Origin: Ascochyta rabiei
Taxonomy: Eukaryota > Ascomycota > Dothideomycetes > Pleosporales > Didymellaceae
Assembly: GCF_004011695.2 (NCBI RefSeq)
Contig: NC_082418.1
Coordinates: 930,001 to 994,000 of the forward strand
DNA: 64,000 nt
Direction: 5' to 3'
The first letter of the stretch is position 1, and every line of letters starts with the position of its first letter. The translations under genes were made by a program, and so were the position numbers. The notes beneath the pieces were generated by a model. It saw only the letters and a program-made list of their open reading frames with translations, was not told the origin of the DNA and made no database searches. Shown here piece by piece: positions 34,182 to 46,272 of the stretch.

Positions 34182-36158
34182 GTCGAAGGTCAGGATCCAG
34201 GATATTCAAATTGCTGATGTCAGGTTCGGCACTCTGGGCTGCTGCAGTGCGATGATGAATGCTGCAGATAGTCACCTGTCCCTGCAGGAGTTGTGTAACG
34301 GAAAGAGGGGACGAAGCACCGTCAAGATGCCTTTGGTCAAGGAGTGTAAGAATTGAACAAGGAAAAGAAAAAGCAAGCTTTGGTTGGACTTCAAGAAAGC
34401 GTAGAAGTCATTGAAGAGAGACAATGAAGGAGAGAGGGGGAGAGAGTCTATGCCTCAGAAGTAGAATCCCGAGCGCGAGAAGTTTCACGAAATTGAACAG
34501 ATGAGCAGGATCTCCATCAAGGAGTGTCCCGAGGCTCGACACCGCGAGAGGGATCGTGGCCTGTTCTGGTAGGTGTAATTTGAGGGCACATCCATCAAGG
34601 GAAGAACCCCATGATAGACCTAGCGCCAGCGGACACGGCTTGCATAGCTCGCATGTTCAGGAAGGTCGAATATGAAGCGAGAAGCAAGCGAGCACCGTTT
34701 GGAGGGGCAGCCTGGTTGTGACGATCTGCAGGTGCATGGTTGGTGTCCGTGTCAGAGTCTGAAACACTCCAGCATGTGCGATGATGGAGCCCTGTCAACG
34801 GGTTTCGCCCAATCTGCACAAGCTCCTTGCACATCACGGTCCATCTTCAACACGACATCTCCGAGTAACGAACTCACAGACACCAAACGCTTTCATGCCG
34901 CCCGCCACTCTTACCTTCTGTTCTCCTGTCGACGCATCGCTCTGTCGCAGAGAGCCTAAGGGTGCGAAACGGACAATGTGTGTGAGAACCTGAAACACTC
35001 CAGTCTGTGTGACGTTGACGAAGTGGAACCAACGGAGCGCTTGGCGGCACCCATGCAGCACTTTAGCAAAGCGTAGCGCCGACCCGACTCGACCGGCTTC
35101 AACGGCTGCGAGTACCATGGGTGGCCTGTTTGGCTGCCTGTTTGAACGACGACTTAGGTAAGATGAGAGAAACAAATGAAGCGTGTTCGTTTGACGCTCG
35201 ATGCAGATGCCAGCCTTCATGGCGCTAGTCGAACGCTTGCCTATCACAACTGAAAGAGCAGGTGTTTTGGGTCTCTACATCCACCCTCGCATCATGCAAA
35301 TCACTACACGAGTATCTGAAAGTCTCTCATAGGCTGTCTTGGTGCTGAGATTACTTTCGTAAAGTTTGCTCTCAACGTTTACGGATGTGAAGTAGGTCGT
35401 ATGAGCGGCGTACAAGCATCTGGGAATGAGCCGGTCCTTCTGCGTGGAATGATACGATCGCCACCAAGGAAGACGAGCCTTGAGCGGTTACTCCCAGGAC
35501 CCTGGGAAAGTGTTACGAGTCCCACGTACCCTTAATCTATACCAGACAGATCTGTACCGGCGCGCGCAGGAAGCAATCAGCTGGGGGCGAATCGCCTTGC
35601 TGGGCGGCAGCACGTAGCGGACCGGAGGTGAACGTTTGTCTACGACGCATACCAGATACAAACGTCACTCAGCACTCTCCGGAAAACAGGGCTCAAGATG
35701 AATATAAAGGTATGAGTTTTGCTATTATGGTCTCCTAATCAAGACCTTTTGTAGACGAGCATACGGGGTATCAGATCTTCCTCCCTCGGCGCGACAGGCA
35801 GAATGCCCTCTCAGCGCCAATGTATAGTATAGTACAGTCCACGTCCGAGCAATATGCGAGGATAATATAAAAAAAGCGGCCATGCGTCGCTTTGTGTACA
35901 ACGCCTGCGATGCGGGGTACCGGTTCCCCGCCAGCATTCCAATGTCCCAGGTAACGCCAGGGTGTGCCCCAAAAGAATCAGTGTGCAATACCTTCTCTTT
36001 CGCCATGCTGGTGCAGGGCTCTGTCTCATCTTCATTACGTGGAATCCGTTACGATCATCATGTCTCTCCTCAGCTCGTGCGGGGTCCCTCAGAGGACGTA
36101 TCCGCGTAATCACAATCCTCAGTTCGCAGTCTCGTGTCTTGAACGCCCTTGCGTGCCT
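34182..36158. other. 2-kb intergenic region
   Basis: Lies upstream of the glycosyltransferase gene and downstream of the kinesin gene. Short ORFs only. No tRNA fold or long repeat recognised. Confidence 0.5.
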
Positions 36159-39048
36159 TCAAGACCGTCGAGCCTCGGTGCCAGACATAAAGCTGGTCCG
36201 TCTTGCAGCCCTGTCGACTCTCCCTGTGATCATCTCGTCTAGCATGCGAGTCATTTCCTCGATGTTCTTGCCCGCGCTCGAAGGAACAGGAGGGAAACAG
36301 GGAGGAGGAGGGCTGGTGGGTGACGTTGGGCCTTTGGCGTTTAGTACATTAATACTGCTGCCCTCGCTTCGTTGGTAAGAAGAGGTTCGTCGGCTGCCTG
36401 GTGAACTGTCACTACCGACGTCGTGTGCGGTATCGTTTCTCTTGCGCGCTGCTGTCAGCGCGGTTATCATCCGCTCCTTATCTTCAAGTTGTGCCCGCAG
36501 AGACAGTATCTCGGAATCGCGTTCAGCAATAGTTGCAAGCAGACCGCCATCCTCGCTGCCTCCGTGTCTTGAGCTGATCGACATGGATACACGAGAGTGG
36601 CTTGACCTCCGTGCTTGCAGTAGTCGCTTCTCCAAGGTGGCGATGTAGCGATTTCTGTCTGCAAGATCAGCTTGTAGCGCCTGGATCTGGACGCCTTGGC
36701 TCGCTAGACCGTCCCCGTTCTCGCCAACCGAATCGTCTTCTTCCGAACCTTCTATGGGCAAAGGGAATGACTGAACCGAAGCTCGCGGCACTTCAAGGGT
36801 GGCGTGACTTGCAGAAGATCGTACAGACATGGGTCGGAAGTCACTAACGTGACTAAAGGTAGAAGTGCGCTGGAGGCTCAATGACGAGTATGTTCGACCG
36901 TTGTTCACCCCAAGCGACTTGGAGCTCAAGATCAATCGGTTGAGATGCTCAATACGCTCCTTGAGGGCAGTGCGAGCAAGCTGCATTTCCAGCATCTGCT
37001 CTTCGTGTCGCTGCTTGTCTTGCTGTTCGCGTGCTCTTTCTTCTTCTTTGTCTCGCCTGAACTCATCCTCCTCTTCATCTCTGGCCTCTCTGTTCTTGCC
37101 CTCTTCTAGTTGTTTCTTGAGATCCTGGATTTCAAGGCGATAGCGGTCCAACAGAGCCCGGCTTCCGGCATCACCGCCAGCGCCTAACGAATCGTCCGCT
37201 TTCTTTGCATGGCTGACAATGTTGTTCTTGGCTCGAGAAGCGAACTTCAAGGTGTTCAGTGTCTCATTGTTATGGCTGGATGATGCTGCGACGCTGCCAC
37301 TTGCACCGATCTGGATTGTGCAAAGAATGCTGACCAAGGAATTACCAGACAGGGCGCCCTGCAAAAGACGTGTAAGCTTGCTGTCTCTGTATGGTAAGTG
37401 GTTGTCCTTTTTCCCATCTTTTTCCGTCTTGTTGCCCGCCAATCCACCGACAACAGCTCCTAGTGTGAGCAAGCTCTTGTTGATGTGAGATCCCTCGGTC
37501 CGTCTTTCCTTGTTGTCTGCTGCCTTTTCCGATCCAGCCAAGTCAATTAAACTGAGTGTTGATACACGAACACCACCGGGCACGATAGCTGATCGTTTGT
37601 CGCCGCTCAGACCAGGTCCGGGTGCTCGTTCTCTGCTCTCCACAACAATCTGTACGACAGCGTGACTGCGGGAACTTCGAGAATTGAATTGTGTGCCAGC
37701 GACTCTTCGAGCCTGATCACCACGCGAGATGACGCGCAGCAGTTGTGTTGGACTCTGCACGATCTCTTCCTTTAGCGGCGTCGCGTAGACTCCCCGTTTG
37801 CTGTCCTCGCGCAGCTTGATTTCGTCCTGTTGACCAGGCTGGCCGCCCATGCCAATAACGGGTCCGGCCAGTAGGTCGTTTATCTTCTCGTTGTAGATTT
37901 CGAGGTAGCTGACTCGCAGAAGAAACTCTCGGTGTGGCGTTTCCCGAATGTAGGAGAAGATATCAGTAATCGCTAGTGGAATCACACCAGGATTTGTTGC
38001 CGTTCCTTGCATCGAGAACGTCTTTCCTGTCCCGGTCATACCATACGCGAATACTGTTCCGTGGTAACCTTCCATGACTCGCCTGACGAGGCGTTTTGCT
38101 GTAGCATCATATACGCGAGCGTTGTTGTCTTGAGTATCAAAGACATTGTCTGAGATGGGGTCAGTAGGCTGAGGACCAATACGACCTTCATAGTATGCGC
38201 TCACCATAGATGTAATCTCCACCTCCGTCACGACCGTGGTACGAGACGGTATGACGCTTGCCGTTAACCTCCCAATCTCGGTCCTGCTGGCCGTCTTTCG
38301 GTCCTACATCTGGCCGCACTCGCACACTAACAATAACGTTGCCTTTGTTGGTTGGCTCGCCGTCTATCTTGCTACTCCCCCTCCCTCTTGCTTCGTCGTC
38401 ACCGTCTTCGATGGTGGTTGCGCTCGTTGATCGCGATCCGTGAGGCGAAGTGTTGCGACTCTGTGGTGGAGACGTCAGGCTGAGATGACTGGTATCTATT
38501 GCGACCGACTCTGCACTGCCATTACCGTTGAGGAAGCTTGGCGGCGACAACGGTGACTTTGGCAGTAAGCCTCTACCTCCACCTATATTCGATGCTCTGG
38601 GTTTCTTCAAACTGCTTTTTCTTGACGGTATCGAGCCTTTGGAGCCTGTCGACAGCCGCTGGTCTACCGAGTCGCCGTTGATCGAAGCACTGGAGGCCAG
38701 TGGGCTGCTCGGCGTTCTCCCTACGTGTTTGGGCGGCTGCGGGAATGCACCGATGCTAACGACCTTGCGCAGCGACTTTCCAGTAGGCGGACCACCTGGC
38801 GCATGTTCGGCTGCTATGGTGGGCACTGATGGGGATGTGATGTGTTTTGCGTTGCCTGGACGGTAAGGCGAGGTTGAGTACGAGACGGCGCGATTCGAAG
38901 GGCTGGAGAGTCCGCTGGGGAGTCCGCTGGAGGGCGTGCGGAGAGCTGCGGGGCTGACGTTTGACGAGCGTTGTTTCGGTACTGGCAGCGAGGGCAGAGG
39001 CCCTGTGGGAGGAGCGATGGAGCGACGAGGAAGCGTGTTGCCGGACAT
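36159..39048 (-). CDS. Kinesin motor, Kip2/CENP-E (kinesin-7)-like
   Basis: Plus-end microtubule motor, likely acting in cytoplasmic or spindle microtubule dynamics. Exons are 39048-38205 and 38149-36159, 944 aa; the 56-nt intron (GTGAGC...CTCAG) restores GGDYIYDNVFD. A long Ser/Pro/Gly-rich N-terminal extension (about residues 1-230) precedes the motor (about 235-600). Motor motifs: VSVRVRPD, P-loop GMTGTGKTFSMQG, EIYNEKINDLL, switch I NSRSSRSHAVVQI, switch II LIDLAGSEKA, and LPYRDSKLTRLLQGALSGNS. After the motor come long Glu/Arg-rich coiled coils (about 630-720 and 815-860) and a Ser-rich tail. A basic N-terminal extension followed by a central motor is typical of fungal Kip2. The unspliced reading would lose the entire N-terminal motor start. 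Confidence 0.92.
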
Positions 39049-41040
39049 GTTGGCAGAGTGGGTGAGTGGGTGGGTGGAGGGCAGCTGGTGTGCTGTCAGG
39101 TTGGTCCAGACGTTGCTCCCACGAGTGCGCAGACGGCCCAGACGTGTTCTCTTTCGCTTCTTTTGTTTTCCTTTCTCTCGTCAGGCTTCCTTCACGAGGT
39201 CGCACGCATGACAGACGTCACGGGCAGGCGTCGTCGACGAAACTCTGCTTGTCGCCTACAGTTTGCGGGGCGCGCAATCTGGGCAGCGCTGATGCAGCTC
39301 GCCCACTGGGGAGCACCTGGGACAGGTGGTGCGGCAGCAAGCGACACGGTGACAAGCGCGTGGTGCAGCTCGAGCGGGTGGTTGAAGCGGGATAGGGTAC
39401 CGGCGGCTTGGCTATATTGGCATTGGCAGGCGCTGTGCCAGTGCAAGCGAGGCGCTGCTGCTGCTGCTGTTACTGCGAGTGGGCGATAAAGGAACCGCGG
39501 GCTGTGCGCGACAGAGGGTCCTACGTCTTTCCTGGGTCGTGGCAGCAAAAGAAGGAGAGTCCGCGGGGAGAAAGGAGCGCGTAGCCAGAGGGTGGTCGGC
39601 GGCCCAACAAGCGTGTACACTGTGCAGGGGATACTCGGTTCATGCACAGGCCCCAATGCGCCCGCAAAGCATCGACAGTCCCAACTGATTTGGTGGGGAG
39701 ACGCAGGAGAGTAGAGGCCAGCTGGTGACCTGGTAATGAACGTGGAGGGAACGGCAAAAGCAAAGACAAAGGCAAAGGCAAGAGCGAAGGCAGGGCTGAC
39801 CTCGCGCGCGCAGACAGAAAGGGGTTCGCATCGGCGTGCTTCTCATCAGATCGTTGCCGTGGTGGTTAGGTCGTCCCAATGCGGCACAGCGGAATCTCGC
39901 CACAGCTTCCCGCCCATCACCCTGCATCCGTCCCTGCTGCTTTAGGCCGACTATACCGCAGTCGCTGCACGGTTCACCACCCTGACGAACGACCTTGCTC
40001 ACGCTCGTTAGGGGTACGGTCTGACCCTCGTGACTCTCGTCACCGCCGTTGAGCTGGATGCTCAACCAAGTGTGGAGAGCCAATGCACGTGTGCACAATC
40101 GTATTCGTTGCCGCGCCGCGTCTGCCACCGGAAATATGAAGCCCTTTCTGCAGAGCGCCTCATGCCGTCACGCTCGATTGGCCACCTGGATTCGAGATAA
40201 TCTCCGAATCACAAAAGGATTTCGAAGCTGCGTCCTCATTCGCTTTGCCGCCAATCAACACCTGCACTCCGCGGATGCAACGCTATTGCACGTGTTGTTG
40301 CCCCCGTACCCTCCCATGCTCCGACACGCTGGTGCCATGGCCAGATGCCATAGGACGAGCTTCGAAAACACAGTAGTCGAGCTCGCTTCCTTTCCGTCTC
40401 CAGATGCGTCCCTGTACTAAGACCTGTTGAACACGACTACGGTGCCGTAATCAACATGACTCGAATGTATCGTACCTCATACGCGTTCTTTGGTATACAG
40501 ACTCTCTGCATGTGCTCAAAAGTGTGGTATAGTGTGGTCCATGCCTATGGGACTGCTCTGCTCCGTACTACGTGTCGGACCCCTCAGAACAAAGGTTCGT
40601 CAACACATGTACATCTGTATTGTGAGCAATAGTTGCAGCAATCTCTGCACTGTCCTGGAGTTTTACAAGCATGCAACTGCCGAGCTGTCGTAGTCAACAG
40701 CGCATAATGCCAACACCTCCCCATGTGTCAGCGCTCGCTCTCGGTATCCACGGCGCCATCCGAGAAGCACGAAGATCATCGGGCGCTGCTCCGTTGGACA
40801 AGAGACAATGAATTCGGTTTTGTGCACAGGCAAGGACCACAACAATAGACTCGGAAATTCTCCGCTCAACGCTTGCTGCTTTGTCGAGTCTATTCGGGCG
40901 CTGGTGAAACCTCGCAACGAGCCGTCCGGGAACCTCTGCGGCGGTATCCCACATCATATTTATGCGAGCACGTCCCACCCATGCAGGAACACACAATGCT
41001 AAAGTTTGTCCTTTACACGTCTCGGCTCCATAGCATTCTG
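39049..41040. other. 2-kb intergenic region
   Basis: Upstream of the kinesin gene and downstream of the unknown membrane protein gene. Contains short (CTG)n and GCAAAG-like runs near 39455-39475 and 39755-39790. No gene supported. Confidence 0.5.
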
Positions 41041-43007
41041 CTAGAGATGGCCCCATCCGAAAAGACGCTTGCCAACGGTAGTGACAGCCAGGTATTGCGC
41101 GCTCCAAAGACTGAGGTCGATCGCCAGTTCGAGAGCTCCACAGAGCGCTAACCGCGATACTCCGGTACCAATGGCTCGCAAGCTTAGGTCGCTAGTGGCG
41201 GAAAGCGGTTCGACAAATCGTGGTACAATGCCATTGTGTGTCTGACTAGCGAGGTAGTGAGATGCTACCAGTCGAAGGACAACAAGCTTGAACGGCAGAA
41301 CGGCAAGTCCAACAAGCTGCGCCTTGACAATGGCGCCTATCATCTGTGAAGGTTCTGTGGAAAGCTGGGTAACGCGATGGTGTGGTCGAGATGCTGGCTG
41401 GCGACGTCTAGCCCGCGACGCATCATGGTTGTGTCTCGCAGAGGTTGGTTGGGCGTCAACGACTTCGCTGTGCGAAGAGATGATTCGTGCCGGTAGTCGT
41501 ACTTCCATCTCCACGATTCCCTCGCGCGAAGTAATCCTAATCCTTGGGTCATTGTCGTCGTGATCAGAGACCGTGGGTGTTGGTGGCGTAGCTGGACGTA
41601 TCCGATCGTGTGCATCCTCAACAGCTACAGTGGCGACATTTTCGTTGACGCCGTCGGTTGCAGGTCCGTCCGTATGGGAGATGGGAACATGGAGAGGCAC
41701 TAGGTTTGTGATCTGCGCACTACCAGTCTCTATGTTCTGCACACCACCCAGTATAGACTCTGGCAGCGGTCTTCTTTCCGTCTCGCTCCAGCCAAGCAAC
41801 ATGAGTAGTTTGTGAACAGTGTTCCGTATGAGAGGCTGCGATCTCCGATGCAAGCCCAGTATAGAGGTAGCACGATCTTTACTGATGGCGTCTGGACTCT
41901 CTATATCTGCATTGTCGGGTCGAATGATGAAAGTTTCCACAGCTTCGAAGATTGCAGAGTATATCCAGCGCTCATAGAAGTGCTCCGCAATGATCAGTAC
42001 CATGGGAGATGTCAAAATCGTCCTCACAGCACCCATGGCGGAGTCCGATACATTGTGGTGGATTGAGAGTGGCGTGAGAGGTGACCACGGTGAAAGAGGG
42101 ATGAAGGATTTCCAGTAGGGCAGCAAGGGTCGTGCTGGAATCAGTCCTAGCCTTTGCAAATTCGCGTGGTAAGAGAAAGGATAGAAAACGACTTCGAGGG
42201 CTAAGCGGAACCTGTTGCCAGTCAGTCCTGCCGGGTTGAATACTCAAACGTACCGACCCAAATGTCAACACGCCCCTCGAACGTCGTATGAAGCGACGCG
42301 TCTTAGCGCTCGCGCGCGTGGCTTGTACCAAGCGTTCGATGGGCTGGTAGACGTATGCACAGTAGACGAGAGTTTGGATGCCAATTGTGGAGACCAATCG
42401 AGAAGTGAAGCCAGTGTACGCGATGGAGTTACCCGAAGCGGCGCGCTCGGAGGCCACGATCTGAACGTACGGAATCGCAACTGGGATTCGGAAGGTTAGT
42501 ATGCGATCTCTGATGGTACCGATCCACCAGGTACACAAATTTTCGACGACAGTCGATGCTAGTGCGAGTGTATTGCCCGCTGTCTCTTCAGACTCGAGCT
42601 CTTCGAGCCGCTCCCCGTAGGAGCCAGGAAGCGCCTCGGACGGAGACCTTCGCCTCTCCACCACACCCACAGAAGCTAGCACATCATTCTGAGCATCTCT
42701 GAGTTTCTTGCCGTATGTATGAGAGCGCGGGTTGATGGGATTGCCGCGCTCGTCGTACAGTTGAATGTAGTTGTTGGCAGTGGCTTCACGATATCGCCGA
42801 GGCAGAGGCTCGTCGGGCTGAGAGGCACCAATCTGTATGTACTCCTCTGACTCTGTGACTTGTTCAGCAGGCTCAAAGGCCGATCGCCCCTGCGGTTCCT
42901 GTTAGTCACGTGGGGGCTGGAGCATGGCGAAGCTCTTGCGTTGCAACGCTCAGAGAAGCGGATTGACGCACGAAAGCAATCTTAGCCAGGTAGGCTTGCC
43001 GGCCCAT
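41041..43007 (-). CDS. Uncharacterised conserved membrane protein, three exons
   Basis: Model: 43007-42972, 42889-42258 and 42211-41041, 612 aa. Exon 1 encodes MGRQAYLAKIAF; the acceptor CCGCAG then gives GRSAFEPAEQ (an alternative CTAACAG acceptor 9 nt earlier would add three residues). The middle reads INPRSHTYGKKLRDAQNDVL, ASVGVVERRRSPSE, and several hydrophobic stretches around VAIPYVQIVASE and TIGIQTLVYCAYVY. The last exon must be read from FRLALEVVFYPFSYHANLQR, forcing a phase-2 donor (GTCGGT at 42257), although a better GTACGT lies 4 nt downstream and shifts frame. The C-terminal part has a long variable acidic loop and a hydrophobic pair near QLVGLAVLPFKLVVLRLVA. I do not recognise the family. 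It is divergent from UTP13. Confidence 0.65.
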
Positions 43008-43238
43008 AGTCAAGAGCCTCAGAAGCGCTGCTCATTGACGACCAACGAACACGTTGCGGATGAGAGAGTGGATGAGAAGACGAGTAACGAGTCGTGGTCC
43101 CTGGCGCCAGTCTCGCTAGACGTCAGATCACCGACCTGCCCTGCTGCCCGGCTTATCGATAAGGAGAAACTTGAACTTTTCTTACTTCCTGGCGTCTTGA
43201 AGCAGCACCCTCGGCTCGAAGCAACGCAGCGCATCGAC

Positions 43239-45981
43239 ATGGCGCAAAGAACAACCGTCAGGACGACCTACGAGGTCGAGCGCACGTTGCAGCCAATCTA
43301 CTCTGGCGGAAGCATTGCGCTTAGTGAAGATGGGCGCATCTTGGCCGCATGTCTCGGCGAGGAGGCACTGCTCACACATCTTTCGACCGGGAAGGAGTTG
43401 GGCAGGGCTGAGGGCGACGGCGAGGCCATTACATCGCTGGCTCGTGAGTTCTCATCTGTGAGAGATTGGCTTGCAGTGGCTAAACGTAATAGTAACACCC
43501 TCCGCCTCGCACCTCATTGTATGCTCGCGCTCGCTGTCGATGCGCATCTATGCTCTGCAACCCTCGGAAACGGACGACGAAACCATACAAATCGAGCTCC
43601 TTCGATCGCTGAAGCCGCATGCGGGCTCTGTAGTGACGCTAGCCGTGGACAGCACGGGCACCCTCGTGGCAACCGGCGGTGCAGATGGCGTCGTCAAGAT
43701 CTGGGATATCCGCGCAGGCTACACGACACATACCTTCCACGGCCATGGCGGCGTTGTGTCTGCGCTCCACTTCTTCCAGGTCGAGGTGACGGCAAAAGAC
43801 GACACTGCAGACAGCAGCAAGAAGAGGAAACGGAGCAAATCCCAGCAGAGATCGGACGAAGCCCAAGGCGAAGTCACGCTGGAGTACCGACTGGCTTCCG
43901 GTGCCGAGGATGGCAAGATCCGTGTTTGGGATCTACACAAGAAGAAGAGCATCGCTGTGCTGGACTCGCACGTATCCGTTGTGCGTACGCTGCAGTACTC
44001 GTCGCAAGAGAAGGTGCTGGTATCAGGAAGCAGAGACAAGACGCTGATACTATGGGCTTCGGCGAAATGGAAGCAACAACGCACCATTGCTGCCTTGGAA
44101 GGCGTTGAGAGCGCAGGCTTCCTCGCGAACGGACAAATCATATACTCGGGTGGAGAACATGGCAATGTTCGATTGTGGTCCACAGCAGCTGGCCAGGAGC
44201 TGACAGAAGAGCAAGAGCCAGGAAACGAGACGGATGAGATTGTCAACATACTCCACTACGCCTCCCTTCCCTACCTGATCTCGGTCCACGCTGAGCAGGT
44301 CTTGAACTTCCATTCGCTGAAATCAATCGAGCTACCTTTCGTCGAAGAAACCATCGAGCCACTCTCCATATTCCGGCGCGTATCGGGTACACACGACGAA
44401 GTGATTGACATCGCCTACGTCGGACGGGACAGGTCGCTCCTAGCCCTGAACACAAACTCCGAGGACATTCGTATAGTCACTTTGAAAGAAGATGCAGCTG
44501 AGGGGAGATATTTCGGTGCAGATGTGGGCGTGCTAGAAGGGCATGAAGACATTGTCATTTGTCTGGATGTAGATTGGTCAGGGCATTGGCTAGTCACAGG
44601 TGCCAAAGACAACACTGCGCGACTATGGCGACTGGACCCGGAGAACAACTCCTTCGAGTGCGCCGCTATTCTCACCGGTCACGCCGAGTCTCTTGGTGCA
44701 ATCGCTCTTCCCCACACAGTGCCCCAAGAGTCCTCGGCCGCGTTCACAGACCCACTGTCTCACCCACCAGCGTACATTGTCACAGGTTCCCAGGATCGAA
44801 CAGTGAAGCGATGGGACATCACCAAGGATACAAAGAAGCTACGTGCAAAGTACACACGGAAGGCCCACGACAAAGACATCAACGCTATCGATGTCGATCC
44901 TTCTGGCACCCTCTTCGCATCAGCATCACAGGACAGGACAGTCAAGATCTATTCGGCAGCGGAAGGTGAAGCCGTCGGTGTCCTTCGAGGGCATCGCCGT
45001 GGCGTCTGGACAGTCAAGTTCGCACCAAAAACGTCACAGGTTCCGAACTCTGGCAACAAGGGCCTGATAGCCACAGGAAGTGGAGATAAGACTGTCAAGA
45101 TTTGGAGCCTATCAGACTACTCCTGCTTACTGACACTTGAAGGCCACTCTAACAGTGTGCTCAAGCTCGCATGGCTACCCTATCGACCCGTCGACGCGCG
45201 CGACAAGCGTGGCCCGCAGGTAGCATCCGCCGCTGGTGACGGTCTTGTCAGGATCTGGGACTCTGCTTCAGGTGAATCCATGTCTACACTCGACAACCAC
45301 GAAGACCGCGTCTGGGCTCTCGTCGCACACCCCGAAACAGGCGCCTTGGTGTCTGGTGGCGGAGACAGCATCATCACTTTCTGGAAAGACACAACCACCT
45401 CAACACTGGAAGCCGCCACAACAGCCGAAACAGAGCGTGTAGAGCTCGACCAGAAGTTGCAGAACTACACATATTCAGGCAACTACCGTGAAGCCATCAC
45501 CCTGGCGCTACAGATGGATCAGCCAGGCCGCTTGTTCGCTCTCTTCAAGAGCGTTGCCGAGACAGAACAACCAGACGAGGGGAGCCTGTCTGGTCTCAAC
45601 GCCGTCGACGATGTCCTAGGAAACCTCGCGGACGAACAACTCTACAAACTCCTCCTTCGCCTGCGCGACTGGAACACAAACGTCCGAACCGCACCCGTAG
45701 CTCAAAAGATGCTCTGGACAGTCGTCAAGTCGTATCCTGCCTCGAGATTGGCCAGCCTGAGACCAAAAGGCAAGGTCGGAGCCAAGGGCAGCCTGAAGGA
45801 TGTTCTCGATGCGATACGCGCGTACTCGGAGAGGCACTACAAGAGGGTCGAGGAGTTGGTGGACGAGAGCTATCTCTTGGACTTTACGCTCAGGGAGATG
45901 GACGAGGTGGGCGATGTGAAGGCCATCACGAATGGTACGTCACGGCTGGAATTGGACCGTGATGTGGTCATGGCGGAATAA
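43239..45981 (+). CDS. utp13: U3 snoRNP WD40 protein UTP13 (TBL3)
   Basis: Component of the UTP-B complex of the small-subunit processome, nucleolar, needed for 18S rRNA maturation. Exons are 43239-43443 and 43493-45981, 897 aa; the 49-nt intron joins EAITSLAL to TPSASHLIVCSRS. Two tandem WD40 propellers cover about residues 20-690, with repeated GxxDGxVKIWDI and SGSRDKTLILW-type blades (for example ATGGADGVVKIWDI, VTGAKDNTARLWRLD, ATGSGDKTVKIWSL). The C-terminal Utp13 helical domain (about 710-880) ends in YKRVEELVDESYLLDFTLRE. The frame is open for another 105 codons upstream, but MAQRTTVRTTYEVERTLQPIY is the conserved start, and the upstream stretch overlaps the divergent gene's first exon. 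Confidence 0.94.
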
Positions 45982-46272
45982 GTCATGGCCTAGCTGAAAA
46001 CCAATATACCCCGTTTTACATCTACATCTATGTCCACGTATGTTATCTTCCTCGCGCCTCGTACGCCGTTCTAATACAGGCAATCCACGCGCACATGGTC
46101 GTGGAAAGAAGGCGATTACCGTGAGTTTGACGTATATTCAGGTGGTGACGCTACTCCCCTAATCGGTGGACAGTAAGCCTGTCCAAGACAGTGTCGAGAC
46201 CCAACGATAGCCGCTCGACTGCCCCCTCCAGGATTCCGTTCGTGCAACACCTAAGAGGTGCCGCTGCTGCGC

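Noticed and set aside
41972..42211. Continuation of exon 2 frame of the membrane protein through the intron
   Set aside because: The continued frame (VPLSPRSRFLSF) lacks conservation character, while the shifted frame gives a coherent hydrophobic segment and runs into the long terminal ORF.
42924..43238. 105-codon in-frame extension upstream of UTP13
   Set aside because: It overlaps the first exon of the divergent gene and has no similarity to UTP13; the conserved N-terminus begins at 43239.
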